Source: JANQPA01 sp964548175 (GTDB taxonomy: Bacteria; Bacteroidota; Bacteroidia; Chitinophagales; Saprospiraceae). From it: a stretch of DNA of 64,000 nt. The stretch covers positions 186,001 through 250,000 of the forward strand of contig CAZJQS010000001.1 of assembly GCA_964548175.1 (NCBI GenBank). The letters are read 5' to 3'. Below, piece by piece: positions 8,410-16,872 of this stretch. A model generated the notes under the pieces. That model had not been told where the DNA came from and did not search any database. It worked only from the letters and a program-made list of their open reading frames with translations. Position 1 is the first letter of the stretch. Each line of letters starts with the position of its first letter. A program made the position numbers and the translations under genes.

Positions 8410-10932
8410 TTATTCTTCCTTGATCACCTGCTCATCTCTCCAGCCCGAAGGTTCTTCGATTATTGGAACTTGATCGAAGGCCTGCATCAACGTCTTATGA
8501 ATTTCAGACCTGCGGATCTGACTCCGCTCCAGATCTGCTTTGACCTGAGCGCGAGCAGCACGAATATCGAACTTCTGGCGATGCCCGTAAATGGAATGAT
8601 AAAAATTGTAAAAACCGGATTGGTTGGCGGCGGTCGGGACCAGGTCCTTGTGACTGTCCTGAATCGATTTGGCTAGCGCCGACCTGGCATTCAGCTTGAG
8701 ATGATAGCGGAAATTGTCGTTAAAGCGATGCTCTCCGCTCATGGTCAAACGGGCGCTGTCTGAGCTGATCAACAGCAGCGGTATATAAACCTTGCGGCGA
8801 CGAATTTCTACATAAGCTTTGGCTTCGTCAAAACCAATGCTGTCGAGCTGAGGCTTTTTGATGTATCGGGCCCATTCGGACAGGGGCTCTATTTCTTTGA
8901 GATAGCCGTTTTTAAAGATCAGGCCGGCCATGGCTTTCATCCGTTCTTTCATGAAGGCGCCGCTCTCGTCCCAGTAAGTTTCCAGGATCAGATGACCATC
9001 CAATTTTCCTGAGATATGCCGGGCGGTCAGGAAGTCCTGATTAAAATTTCGGCCTTGCGTCAGGAGTTGCTGGGCGTTAATGCCCTGAAAATCCAAGCGG
9101 GTTTCCAGACGCGGGCGATAATCGAGCAGCAGCCGGCCTTCGAGCTCGGCCTTGCCCTCCATGGTTTCGGTTGTACCTTTCAACTGAATTTCGTTGTTGG
9201 CAAAATTCAGGTTGCCGCTGAAGTTTTTCCCGGAAAAATTGTAGTAGTTAAAAGAGTCAATTTCTGCTGTTGTGGTTCCTTTCAAATACCGACTGATCTT
9301 TTCCCTTTTCTGGACTAGTTGTCGCGAGCTCATTCTCCGATTGGTGCTGTCCTGCATGAGGTTTACAGCTACCAGCACTTTATCCAGATCAAGCTGCTTA
9401 GATTTCAGGCTGGCCTCGAATTCAAGCTCGACATCCTCGCTATTGTCTTCATCAGCCAGCAATAATGGAATCAGGTTAAAGACCGTTCCCTCCAGCTCCA
9501 GTTCACTACCGAGGCCCCTCAGTCGAAAGCGATTAACGGTCAGCTTGTTGTCTATAAGGTCAAATACGCCGGAGTCTACTTTGGCGGTATCTCCATCGAT
9601 GGTAAAAACCACATCCGATAATTCGAATTGCCCTTCCGTTTCCACTAGTCCGATATAACCTGGACTGATCATGTTTTCATACCGGCCTTTGACCATAAAC
9701 CGGCGGATAGCGACATTACCTTCAAGGTTGCTGAGCTGATCATCTTTCAGCAAAGGCTGGAAAATATTCAGCGGCGCTTTTCCGTCAAAAGTCAGGTCGA
9801 TATTTGGGTTTTCAAAATTATGGATGATCAGTTGACCTTCAAGTGCTTGTCCGCCGAGTCGGCCTTTGAAATCGCGGATTTCGAAAGTAGACGTTTGGAA
9901 GCTTTTCAGATCGCCGTTGTTAAACAAGACGGCAAACTGGGCGCTGTCAATGGGCTCTTCCAGCTTAGGGTGTTGGATGCTTCCCCGATCCAATTTGAGT
10001 TCCGCTTTCATTTCAGGGTTTTGGGTTTCTCCCCAGAGGCCTTTCACGACGGCGGTGAAGTTGGTGTTGCCTTCGCTTTCAAAGTTGCCCAGTATTTTTT
10101 CATAAGAAGCCGGCAAAAGCTGGATGGGGCCATTTAGCTGGCTGTTTTCACTGGAAATAAAGAGATCCAGAAAATATCCCTTTTCCCATTTTTCAATATC
10201 TCCTTCCAGCCGGAAAGGGTGGTCGTTGATTGAGATCTGAGCTCGGTTCAGGTCATAGGATCGGGCGTTGAGATCGACGTCTATATAGGTAGACCAGCTG
10301 ATTTGTTTGTTTTCGAAAAAACGGAGTTGGTCGGTATCGTAAAATTCGGAGGTCAGCTGAGCGGTATTTTTCATTTCAAAACGGCGGGCGGAGAATTCTC
10401 CTTCGATTTCCATGCTGTCTATCGCAAATTCTGCCTTATGACGTTGTTGTTCGTTGTGGTAATGTAGTTTCATGTTGGTCAGTATGGCCTTATCGATAGA
10501 AACGTTAGTAGCCTGTGAGGGAGGAATATCTGTAGAATCGCTGAAAATATTGTAATTGGCCAGGCCTTCCGGACTGATTTTCAAAAACACTTCTCCGCTG
10601 TCGATATTAACGGCATAGATGATGTAATTGGTCCCAAACAGGCTGGTCAGCTTTAATTCAAGGGTGGCTTTTTGAGCTTTCATTAGCGTATTACCTTCGG
10701 TATCGGTTAGTTGGATGCCGTTGAGATAGGCTTTTGTAGTGGGAAAATTGGACCAGATGTCCATTCCGATATCGTCGGCTGAAAGTTCGGAAGCAATGCG
10801 CCCATTTACTTCAGTAATGATGCGGTTGCCGATCTGTCGTTGAAAGATGAAGGTAGAAGCCAGCGCCAGAATAATACTCAGGATCAGCAGGACGAGCAGG
10901 ACTCTAAAAAATCTTCTAAAAAACTTTTTCAT
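8410..10932 (-). CDS. AsmA-family protein
   Basis: An 840-residue protein with a single N-terminal membrane anchor (about residues 8-30) followed by a long periplasmic region rich in beta-strand. SADDIGMDIWSNFPTTKAYL near 50-70 and the FKNGYLKEIEPLSEWARYI segment in the C-terminal part are typical of the AsmA family. These proteins form long grooves and take part in lipid transport between the inner and outer membrane and in outer-membrane assembly. Which lipid is carried is unknown here. The C-terminus is charged. The gene is separated from the DUF2306 gene upstream by the palindrome at 11033-11222 and is followed after 52 bases by the CHAT gene. Confidence 0.8.
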   Translation of the reverse strand: MKKFFRRFFRVLLVLLILSIILALASTFIFQRQIGNRIITEVNGRIASELSADDIGMDIWSNFPTTKAYLNGIQLTDTEGNTLMKAQKATLELKLTSLFGTNYIIYAVNIDSGEVFLKISPEGLANYNIFSDSTDIPPSQATNVSIDKAILTNMKLHYHNEQQRHKAEFAIDSMEIEGEFSARRFEMKNTAQLTSEFYDTDQLRFFENKQISWSTYIDVDLNARSYDLNRAQISINDHPFRLEGDIEKWEKGYFLDLFISSENSQLNGPIQLLPASYEKILGNFESEGNTNFTAVVKGLWGETQNPEMKAELKLDRGSIQHPKLEEPIDSAQFAVLFNNGDLKSFQTSTFEIRDFKGRLGGQALEGQLIIHNFENPNIDLTFDGKAPLNIFQPLLKDDQLSNLEGNVAIRRFMVKGRYENMISPGYIGLVETEGQFELSDVVFTIDGDTAKVDSGVFDLIDNKLTVNRFRLRGLGSELELEGTVFNLIPLLLADEDNSEDVELEFEASLKSKQLDLDKVLVAVNLMQDSTNRRMSSRQLVQKREKISRYLKGTTTAEIDSFNYYNFSGKNFSGNLNFANNEIQLKGTTETMEGKAELEGRLLLDYRPRLETRLDFQGINAQQLLTQGRNFNQDFLTARHISGKLDGHLILETYWDESGAFMKERMKAMAGLIFKNGYLKEIEPLSEWARYIKKPQLDSIGFDEAKAYVEIRRRKVYIPLLLISSDSARLTMSGEHRFNDNFRYHLKLNARSALAKSIQDSHKDLVPTAANQSGFYNFYHSIYGHRQKFDIRAARAQVKADLERSQIRRSEIHKTLMQAFDQVPIIEEPSGWRDEQVIKEE

Positions 10933-11032
10933 GGTTCTCGGTTTGCACGCCTTGGTGAATGGGGGAAGCTACGACTTATACTTTCTCTTTGCTACTTTGA
11001 TCGACACAAGGCATGGATTTGTAGGCTTATTT

Positions 11033-11222
11033 AAGATTTTGAAGTTGGGGTTGTCTCATAAGTCAGCTACTTCTCCCGCCCGACGGCCGGCAGATTTGCT
11101 CGGCTTAAATGATGCTATTTTTTGAGTTTTTTGCCGAAGAAAATCACAGATTTTCTTCGGCAAAAAACTCAAAAATGAATTTTATTAGCTGCCTTTTCAC
11201 ACAACCCCAACTTCAAAACCTT
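11033..11222. repeat. 190-bp palindrome, element C
   Basis: Outer arms AAGATTTTGAAGTTGGGGTTGT (11033) and its complement ending at 11222. The inner hairpin is centred on TTTTTGCCGAAGAAAATC with the complement GATTTTCTTCGGCAAAAA. Near 11180, TTTTATTAGCTG is a motif shared with the other elements. The right side of the element contains poly-A/T stretches. It sits downstream of the DUF2306 gene stop and upstream of the AsmA-like gene. It shares its core with the element at 53.3 kb. Confidence 0.85.
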
Positions 11223-11313
11223 AGATGTATTATTCAATATAAGGTACTCCCTATATAGAAAGGATGAAATAAGTCACCATGTTGGATGAGGGGGGCTATT
11301 TTTTTAACATTTT

Positions 11314-12144
11314 TCAACCTTTTATCAGAGACAGTATGGCTGGTCCCCACAAATGGGTGGTGAAGAAGAACGTTGCCAGGGCGATAAACGCGGTGGCGAC
11401 GAACAAGCCGGTGGCACCTATCCATTTCATAGCAGGCGTCCGCACGATCTTTTTGCGGCCGATGAATATTTCGGCGATCAGCAGGTTGGGCAGATAAAAG
11501 AAGAAGTCCATAAAATAATCAAAGGGCCCCTGAAAATTTTTAGTGTGCCCCAATTCGTCGGTAAATAAAAACCAGAAGCCGTAGTCCATTCGATAGAGCC
11601 AGGAGCCGATGGCCAGCGCAAAAAGGCGAATAGCCCAGGCCCGGTGCTTGTCGAACCTGCCGGCTCGTGCATGGCGGATGGTTTCTACGGCAGCCCACCC
11701 CATCAGCACGCCATAACCCGTAAAGCCGATGTCCATGACCCATCCGCCAATGGTACCTTTGATAAAGATGAAGGCGAGTCCTCCGACGGCGGCGAATAGG
11801 GACGCCAGCACGTATAGGCGTCCCAGCCAGCGATGTACTTTTGGGTATTTGATCCGAACGGGGTTGATCAGCTGTATGCAGCCCAGGATCAGGATGATGC
11901 CTCCTGCGGCGAAGTGAAGGCCTATGCCGACAGTAGCGGAGGTGGTGCTGCGATCATAGAGTCCGGGCAGCACCTGGTTCCACTGGGCAGTATTGCCTTT
12001 TAGCAGGGCGATGAAATAAAAGGCAAGGATATATAAGCCAAACAAGATGGTGCTGATCCATACGGCTGCGACGAGTAGCTTGCCCGTGGCTTTGATAGCA
12101 ATATCACTAAGGTCTTTCTTTACAAGTACAGACTGCTGGGACAT
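11314..12144 (-). CDS. DUF2306-family membrane protein
   Basis: A 276-residue integral membrane protein with about seven hydrophobic helices. The conserved core contains HRWLGRLYV (about 104-112), a motif of DUF2306 proteins, followed by HKHRAWA-like DKHRAWAIRL near residue 164. The biochemical role of the family is unknown. It stands alone, with a tRNA-Val region upstream and a long palindrome downstream. Start is the first ATG, giving a short cytosolic N-terminus before the first helix. Confidence 0.75.
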   Translation of the reverse strand: MSQQSVLVKKDLSDIAIKATGKLLVAAVWISTILFGLYILAFYFIALLKGNTAQWNQVLPGLYDRSTTSATVGIGLHFAAGGIILILGCIQLINPVRIKYPKVHRWLGRLYVLASLFAAVGGLAFIFIKGTIGGWVMDIGFTGYGVLMGWAAVETIRHARAGRFDKHRAWAIRLFALAIGSWLYRMDYGFWFLFTDELGHTKNFQGPFDYFMDFFFYLPNLLIAEIFIGRKKIVRTPAMKWIGATGLFVATAFIALATFFFTTHLWGPAILSLIKG

Positions 12145-12278
12145 GTTAGAGTATTTGATATAAAAGAGCTACGGATAAACTAACAACAGATTTCGGCAGC
12201 GGTTGTGAAAATAGAAAGGGATTTTAGCTGCGAGAACTGTTCATAGCGAGAATTTTCATAAAAATTTTCTTGCTCCTA

Positions 12279-12309
12279 TTGCGTAGTACCGTTTCATAGC
12301 ATATATTTG
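12279..12309 (+). promoter_or_regulatory. Bacteroidota-type promoter for tRNA-Val region
   Basis: TTG at 12279-12281 is separated by exactly 20 bases from TATATTTG at 12302-12309, matching the -33/-7 pattern used by the primary sigma factor in Bacteroidota. The downstream sequence CACTCGCTAT is identical to that of the tRNA-Asn promoter at 54.49 kb. It lies before the degenerate tRNA copy, so the intact tRNA-Val is probably transcribed through that copy. Confidence 0.7.
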
Positions 12310-12327
12310 CACTCGCTATCAATAAAA

Positions 12328-12392
12328 GGGCGATTAGTTCAGTTGGTTCAGCGCATCCCGATTACATCGGGAGGTTCACTGGATCGAGTCAG
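12328..12392 (+). pseudogene. Degenerate tRNA-Val copy
   Basis: The first half matches the intact tRNA-Val that starts 78 bases later: GGGCGATTAGTTCAGTTGG, then an anticodon arm TCCCG-ATTACAT-CGGGA that would still present TAC. The T-arm is damaged (ACTGGATCGAGTC) and the 3' acceptor strand is missing, replaced by an A-rich spacer. It cannot fold into a full cloverleaf. It may be a relic of a tandem duplication or a crossover site left by integration. Confidence 0.75.
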
Positions 12393-12405
12393 AAAAATAA
12401 AATCA

Positions 12406-12480
12406 GGGCGATTAGCTCAGTTGGTTCAGAGCACCTGCCTTACAAGCAGGGGGTCACTAGTTCGAGTCTAGTATCGCCCA
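12406..12480 (+). tRNA. tRNA-Val (anticodon TAC)
   Basis: A 75-base cloverleaf: acceptor GGGCGAT pairs with ATCGCCC, followed by the discriminator A. The D-arm is GCTCAGTTGGTTCAGAGC. The anticodon stem CCTGC/GCAGG holds the loop CTTACAA with anticodon TAC at 12441-12443. The T-arm is CTAGTTCGAGTCTAG. CCA is not encoded. Confidence 0.95.
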
Positions 12481-12488
12481 CGAGAGTA

Positions 12489-12525
12489 AGAGCATTGATC
12501 AGAAATGGTCAATGCTCTTTTTTTT
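12489..12525 (+). terminator. Rho-independent terminator after tRNA-Val
   Basis: The hairpin AGAGCATTGA...TCAATGCTCT (12489-12498 and 12509-12518) is followed directly by eight T residues. It ends the tRNA transcript. Confidence 0.85.
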
Positions 12526-12592
12526 GGAAAATCAGTTTTGGTTGTTTTTATGATGTTTTGATCTCAAAGGTAAACCAAGTCTAGCCACTGGT

Positions 12593-13627
12593 TTACATTA
12601 GGCATCGAGCCTTTAATTGCTCAAGCGCCACCTCAATCTGACCAAGCGGCATCAATTCCTTTTTTCTAGTGGTCCAATCTTGGATGTGAGTATGGATATC
12701 CTCCGCAGAGAAACTTTGGTTTCTACTGGCAATAAAATCTACAGTACCAAGGAGCTCCAGGCCAAAAGGTGATTCAAAGCCTTCGATCAGATCAAGCACT
12801 TGATCAAGACGTGATTTTTGTTCTTCACTAAGGTTTTGGGCAATAAATTGATTTAGATATTCAGATTTGTTATAAGCTAATTTCACAGAAGTATTGGGCT
12901 TCGTCTCTTCTCCAGGAAAGAACAGGTAGGCGCCATTCAATGCTTTCAATACATATTGCAATTTCCTGGCGTAAGGACCATACCACCCTTTTTCATAATC
13001 AAGTCTTAAAGGTTCACCTGCTTTTTGTAAAAAATAGGCTAGCTTCTGGATAACTAGTAAATTTAAAGAGTAGCCAAGCTGATCATACTGATGCATAAGA
13101 TACAGAAGCATGGCTCTAGCGTTGGTCAGTTTTACCTCTTTTTGATTTGATAAGGTTTTTTTTATTGGTTGTATATAACCAGGTTCATAAAGGATGATAT
13201 CTCTGGATTCAGCAATTTCAGAAAGGCTTTCTTCAATCATTTTTTGGACGATGCTCCATTCTAATTTGCCGTTTCCACAACCTAAAGGAGGAATAGCAAC
13301 AGATTGAATATTGTATTCTTTAATGACCTCAATCAAATCTATTAGCCCTTCTCTAACATATTCATATTTAGATGGGTGCCTCCAGTGCTTCTTAGTAGGA
13401 AAGTTGATGATATACTTAGGAAACATCTGCTGATTCTGAAAAACAAGCATTTTCCCAATTTGCAATTTACCTTCCCGATAAGCTTTGTAGTAAGCCTCAA
13501 AGTTTTCTGGAAATGCTTTTTTAAAAGCCAGGGCAATACCTTTACCCATAACACCCACAGTGTTTACGGTATTAACCAAAGCTTCTACTTCAGCTTTCAA
13601 AATATTGCCTTGAGTGTAGCGGATCAT
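12593..13627 (-). CDS. darG: DarG-like macrodomain antitoxin (DNA ADP-ribosyl glycohydrolase)
   Basis: A 344-residue protein. Residues 1-150 are a macrodomain: GNILKAEVEALVNTVNTVG and GVMGKGIALAFK near the N-terminus, then IPPLGCGNGKLEW near 112-124. In DarG this domain removes ADP-ribose that DarT puts on thymidine in DNA. The C-terminal half (about 168-344) contains QKLAYFLQKAGEPL and GPYARKLQYVLKALNG, which match the DarG C-terminal domain that binds and neutralises the toxin. Its ATG overlaps the toxin gene stop in an ATGA arrangement, so the two are translationally coupled. The gene ends just before the tRNA-Val terminator on the other strand. Confidence 0.9.
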   Translation of the reverse strand: MIRYTQGNILKAEVEALVNTVNTVGVMGKGIALAFKKAFPENFEAYYKAYREGKLQIGKMLVFQNQQMFPKYIINFPTKKHWRHPSKYEYVREGLIDLIEVIKEYNIQSVAIPPLGCGNGKLEWSIVQKMIEESLSEIAESRDIILYEPGYIQPIKKTLSNQKEVKLTNARAMLLYLMHQYDQLGYSLNLLVIQKLAYFLQKAGEPLRLDYEKGWYGPYARKLQYVLKALNGAYLFFPGEETKPNTSVKLAYNKSEYLNQFIAQNLSEEQKSRLDQVLDLIEGFESPFGLELLGTVDFIASRNQSFSAEDIHTHIQDWTTRKKELMPLGQIEVALEQLKARCLM

Positions 13628-14265
13628 TCGTAATAGAGGTTTTTGTCTATGTAAACAGGAATTGTTAAGCCTCTTTCTTTTAATAAAGATAACACATATT
13701 TTTGGCTTCCTTCATCGTAGGTTACTATTTTGGTAATACAACTAAGAGGTAATTCCCCTTCAACTAAAAACTCTGCCTGTTTTTTCCTTTGTCGATCAAA
13801 GTTAGTATCTGAGGAAGGATCATCTTTCCATATTCTGGCGTTTACGGCTTTCCAGTCTATATTTTTAAGATTTTTCAGATCATCAAAAAACTTAGTGATT
13901 TTTTGGGTAGCATGGCCATCTGTAAAAATAAAATGACAGGAATGTTTGACAATAATTTCCGTTCCACTGATTAGATAAACGATCTTAGATTGTGATACCT
14001 TTTCTACCCTGCCGTGTCCTGTGAAAATTTTGTACAGCATAGGAGACCTCGGACCAAAGTAAAAAGCTACATAATCTTTGAAAGTTTTATTGTCAGCAAG
14101 AGGTAAAAGTTGCTCACTTCTTTTTTTAATCAAGTCTGTTAGACCAATGCTTCGATAATTTGGGTCAGCCTCAACATGATTAGGGCAGCATAGTTTTCCT
14201 GTTTCCAGAATATATTCCAGGTTATTGATATGAATGATTCTATAAACTGGTTTGTCAGCCTTCAC
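13624..14265 (-). CDS. darT: DarT-like DNA thymidine ADP-ribosyltransferase toxin
   Basis: A 213-residue toxin that would use NAD+ to ADP-ribosylate thymidine in single-stranded DNA and block replication. Visible family features are VYRIIHINNLEYIL at 7-20 (NAD pocket), FYFGPRSPMLYKI at 68-80 with the conserved Arg, VNARIWKD near 141-148, and QAEFLVEGELPL at 163-174 with the catalytic Glu at 165. The start is GTG at 14263-14265; the nearby upstream ATG runs into a stop at once. The gene is noticeably rich in A+T compared with its neighbours, which fits horizontal arrival. It is the first gene of the darT-darG operon. Confidence 0.9.
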   Translation of the reverse strand: MKADKPVYRIIHINNLEYILETGKLCCPNHVEADPNYRSIGLTDLIKKRSEQLLPLADNKTFKDYVAFYFGPRSPMLYKIFTGHGRVEKVSQSKIVYLISGTEIIVKHSCHFIFTDGHATQKITKFFDDLKNLKNIDWKAVNARIWKDDPSSDTNFDRQRKKQAEFLVEGELPLSCITKIVTYDEGSQKYVLSLLKERGLTIPVYIDKNLYYE

Positions 14266-14279
14266 TTGAACATTTTACA

Positions 14280-14310
14280 CAAAAATAATTTAATTTTGAT
14301 TGTAAATCAA
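14280..14310 (-). promoter_or_regulatory. Promoter of darT-darG
   Basis: On the minus strand, TTG (14310-14308) is followed after exactly 20 bases by TATTTTTG (14287-14280), a full match to TAnnTTTG. Transcription should start about 14273, leaving a leader of only a few bases before the GTG start codon at 14265. Nearly leaderless translation is therefore likely. Confidence 0.65.
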
Positions 14311-14554
14311 CAAATTGTTTTAAATTTTTATTCAAATCAGTTCAGCAATAAAAATTGGTTTAAAGGCTCGACTTATGATCTCATTCAAATCAATAAGCGG
14401 TATTCTTTCAAAATGTATATGGTAAATTGACATCGAAATGGTTCCAATAATAAAATCTGCATTAAAAATACCACAACGCATTAATTATCAAACCATTAAA
14501 TTAAATACCAACAATAAGCAGAAATAACAAAAAAAACCTAACTTCCTTCCCATT

Positions 14555-15838
14555 ATGAAAAAAAGATACCTCCTCATCGGTATGCTTCTGAGTGGAATAC
14601 TGGGGTGGACCCTGGGTTTTCTCCGCCTTCCTCATTTGGAAAAAAATACCTCCTTCCTGATGGGATTCCTCTCCTGCCTGGCAGTGATCCTGATCGGAGT
14701 GCTGCTGCTGTTGGCGTGGAATAACAATATCCGACTGCTGAGATGGATGGAGGGCAGGGACGCGGCGAAAGATCGTCTAAGCCCAAGAAACACTTACACC
14801 CTCATCTGGTTACTCTTCGCAATTTTCATAGTGCTGGGCGGAGCCGTGAGTAGTCTTTTGATCTATCAGCAAAATCGTTTTTATAAAGATCAAATCCGAC
14901 AGCAAAATGAAAAGATCGACCAGCAACTGGCGCTCCTGGAAGCTGCCCGACAGAGCAACCTGATCGTACTGAATAATCAGCTTCTGGCGGATATTAACGC
15001 AGAACTGGCAAGCAAGCCCGACAGAAGCCTCAGTAAGGAGACCATATCCAGAATTGCCGCCCTGAATTATTCTTTTAAACCTCATCGCTATTTGGAAAAG
15101 GGCCGCCTGTCCGAACAAAAATTAAGCCCGGAAAGAGGACAATTGCTGGTCATACTATCTGGCCTCAATATGGATACCAGCTCTTTTAACCAGGTTAAAC
15201 AACAAACCTCTTTCAATTACGCGGACTTGCGCGGGGCTGACTTAAGCGGAGTGGACCTGAGCGGCGCCGACTTGAAATGGGCCAACTTTAAAGACGCAGA
15301 CTTGAGTAAGGCGAATCTGAATCAGGCGGATCTGAACGAGGCCTACCTGTGGGGAACCAACCTGAGAAAAGCTAACTTGCAAAAAGCAACATTGGAAAAG
15401 GCGAACCTGCAGTGGGCTGACCTGGTGGAGGCGAATCTGAACAGGGCAAATATGAACGGGGTTAAAATGAGGTCGGCCAAAATGACGCGCGCAGATTTGC
15501 GCGGGGCAACCATAACTTACGCGGATCTGAGCAGCACCTTTTTGAATGAAGCTGTTCTGACTAATGCAGATCTGTCCTTTACAAACCTGAGCAGCGCCAA
15601 TTTGAGTATTGCTGTCTTGAAAGAGGCCGTTATGAAAACGACAAACCTGAGCAGTACCGTTTTAGATAAAGCTAATATGCAGGGAGTCAATTTGCGATGG
15701 GGCGTAATCGATGTGGAAAATTGGTTTGAAAAATTGGAGAATTGGCAGGTCAAAGGGAAAGATGATATTCAAAAAAGATACAATGTCATTCCCGATGAGG
15801 CGGGACTGGGTAATTATCGACTGCTGCCAAAGGAATAG
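14555..15838 (+). CDS. Membrane-anchored pentapeptide-repeat protein
   Basis: A 427-residue protein. Three hydrophobic helices (about 5-22, 34-55 and 83-104) are followed by a charged, coiled-coil-like stretch rich in Gln and Glu (about 105-150). From about 220 to 385 there are some 30 pentapeptide repeats of the A(D/N)Lxx type, for example ADLRGADLSGVDLSGADL. These fold into a right-handed quadrilateral beta-helix. The function of membrane-tethered repeat helices of this kind is unknown; some soluble members mimic DNA. The gene meets a lipoprotein gene tail to tail with only two bases between stops. The 289 bases upstream are very A+T rich and show no clear promoter. Confidence 0.8.
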   Translation: MKKRYLLIGMLLSGILGWTLGFLRLPHLEKNTSFLMGFLSCLAVILIGVLLLLAWNNNIRLLRWMEGRDAAKDRLSPRNTYTLIWLLFAIFIVLGGAVSSLLIYQQNRFYKDQIRQQNEKIDQQLALLEAARQSNLIVLNNQLLADINAELASKPDRSLSKETISRIAALNYSFKPHRYLEKGRLSEQKLSPERGQLLVILSGLNMDTSSFNQVKQQTSFNYADLRGADLSGVDLSGADLKWANFKDADLSKANLNQADLNEAYLWGTNLRKANLQKATLEKANLQWADLVEANLNRANMNGVKMRSAKMTRADLRGATITYADLSSTFLNEAVLTNADLSFTNLSSANLSIAVLKEAVMKTTNLSSTVLDKANMQGVNLRWGVIDVENWFEKLENWQVKGKDDIQKRYNVIPDEAGLGNYRLLPKE

Positions 15839-15840
15839 CC

Positions 15841-16755
15841 TTAAATACCACTCACGGACGACAGCTCCTTCATCACCGTATTTAATTTATCAGAAAATTT
15901 CAGGACAACCGGATTTCCAAGGTCAAAGGGCTCAAAACCGATCTGTAATGCCTCACTATAATACTGCTGAATGTCATTAAGATAGTCGGCCAATAGCTGA
16001 GGCGTCCAGGTGGTTTCTCGATCAATACCGTATTTTTGTTTGAGAAATTTGCCTAGCTCCTGTCCCCATTCATTGTTAATAAAATCGACGTAATTGTCTA
16101 CCGCGCCGTTCTTAATGTCACTGACTTCTTCCTCTGTAAAGCGGCCGGTAATCAACGAGGGAAGCGTACTCCGCTCATGCGTATCGGCAATGAAGTCTGC
16201 TAATTGTTCGGAGAAAAGAGTCGTCATGAAAGCTTGTGAAGTAATGTGATTAAAGGTATTGATGTAGCCCTTTTCTGAAAAATGAAGGGAGTCCTGCGGA
16301 GCCAGATCAACATCAACAATATGACTCATCATGGTTTCCGCCAGGTCGTAAAATGCAACATCTCCCCACCCGAATACATTATGCCGTCTCCTTCCAAGAA
16401 TAAATACCCTCAACACATCCTGGCGATTAATCACGAAAAAGGGAGACCGAAAACACAGGCCTATTTTATCCAAAATACTGCCGTTCCTGACTTCCATAAT
16501 ATCAGCCTCGCTGATGCCCGCTTCGAGTACGCTCAATACGGTCTGACCATTGCTGCTATGCGTGAGTTGTACCGCAGGTTTTTTGCCATTCCTATATTCG
16601 ATTTGAACGACCTCCTTAAACTCCTCAAATGACTGGAAATGGGTGGTCATTAATGCTCCCTTGCCCATCAGCAAAGAACCATCGCTGACTGAAGATTGGC
16701 TACAGCCTGATAAAAATGCCAAAATAAAAAGTAAAGTAATTGAATATCTAATCAT
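15841..16755 (-). CDS. Hypothetical lipoprotein
   Basis: A 304-residue protein with a lipoprotein signal: hydrophobic N-terminus and lipobox FLSGCSQ with the lipidated Cys at residue 18. The mature part is mixed helix and strand; I do not recognise its family. NHITSQAFMTTLFSEQLADFIADTHERS in the middle and a helical C-terminus suggest a globular periplasmic or outer-membrane domain. It is convergent with the pentapeptide-repeat gene and shows no operon partner. A tandem repeat block lies immediately upstream. Confidence 0.65.
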   Translation of the reverse strand: MIRYSITLLFILAFLSGCSQSSVSDGSLLMGKGALMTTHFQSFEEFKEVVQIEYRNGKKPAVQLTHSSNGQTVLSVLEAGISEADIMEVRNGSILDKIGLCFRSPFFVINRQDVLRVFILGRRRHNVFGWGDVAFYDLAETMMSHIVDVDLAPQDSLHFSEKGYINTFNHITSQAFMTTLFSEQLADFIADTHERSTLPSLITGRFTEEEVSDIKNGAVDNYVDFINNEWGQELGKFLKQKYGIDRETTWTPQLLADYLNDIQQYYSEALQIGFEPFDLGNPVVLKFSDKLNTVMKELSSVSGI

Positions 16756-16770
16756 CTCAGTTGATATAAA

Positions 16771-16872
16771 CCTTAGCGCCTTAGCGGTAAAAAAAGCTCC
16801 CGAGTCTTCGCGCCCTTAGCGCCTTCGCGGTAAAAAAAGCTCCCGAGCCTTCGCGCCTTAACGGTAAAAAAA
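16771..16872. repeat. Tandem repeat, 43-bp unit, about 2.5 copies
   Basis: The unit starts CCTTAGCGCCTTAGCGGT and continues through AAAAAAAGCTCCCGAG. Copies start at 16771 and 16814; a third, shortened copy ends at 16872 next to the GH28 stop codon. Within the unit CCTTAGCG/CCTTCGCG is itself repeated. It lies between the start of the lipoprotein gene and the stop of the GH28 gene. Confidence 0.85.

Noticed and set aside
14230..14430. A small plus-strand gene before the pentapeptide gene
   Set aside because: It is antisense to the darT start region and promoter, of low complexity and without family features.
16771..16872. A CRISPR array
   Set aside because: The repeats are tandem with no unique spacers and there are no cas genes.
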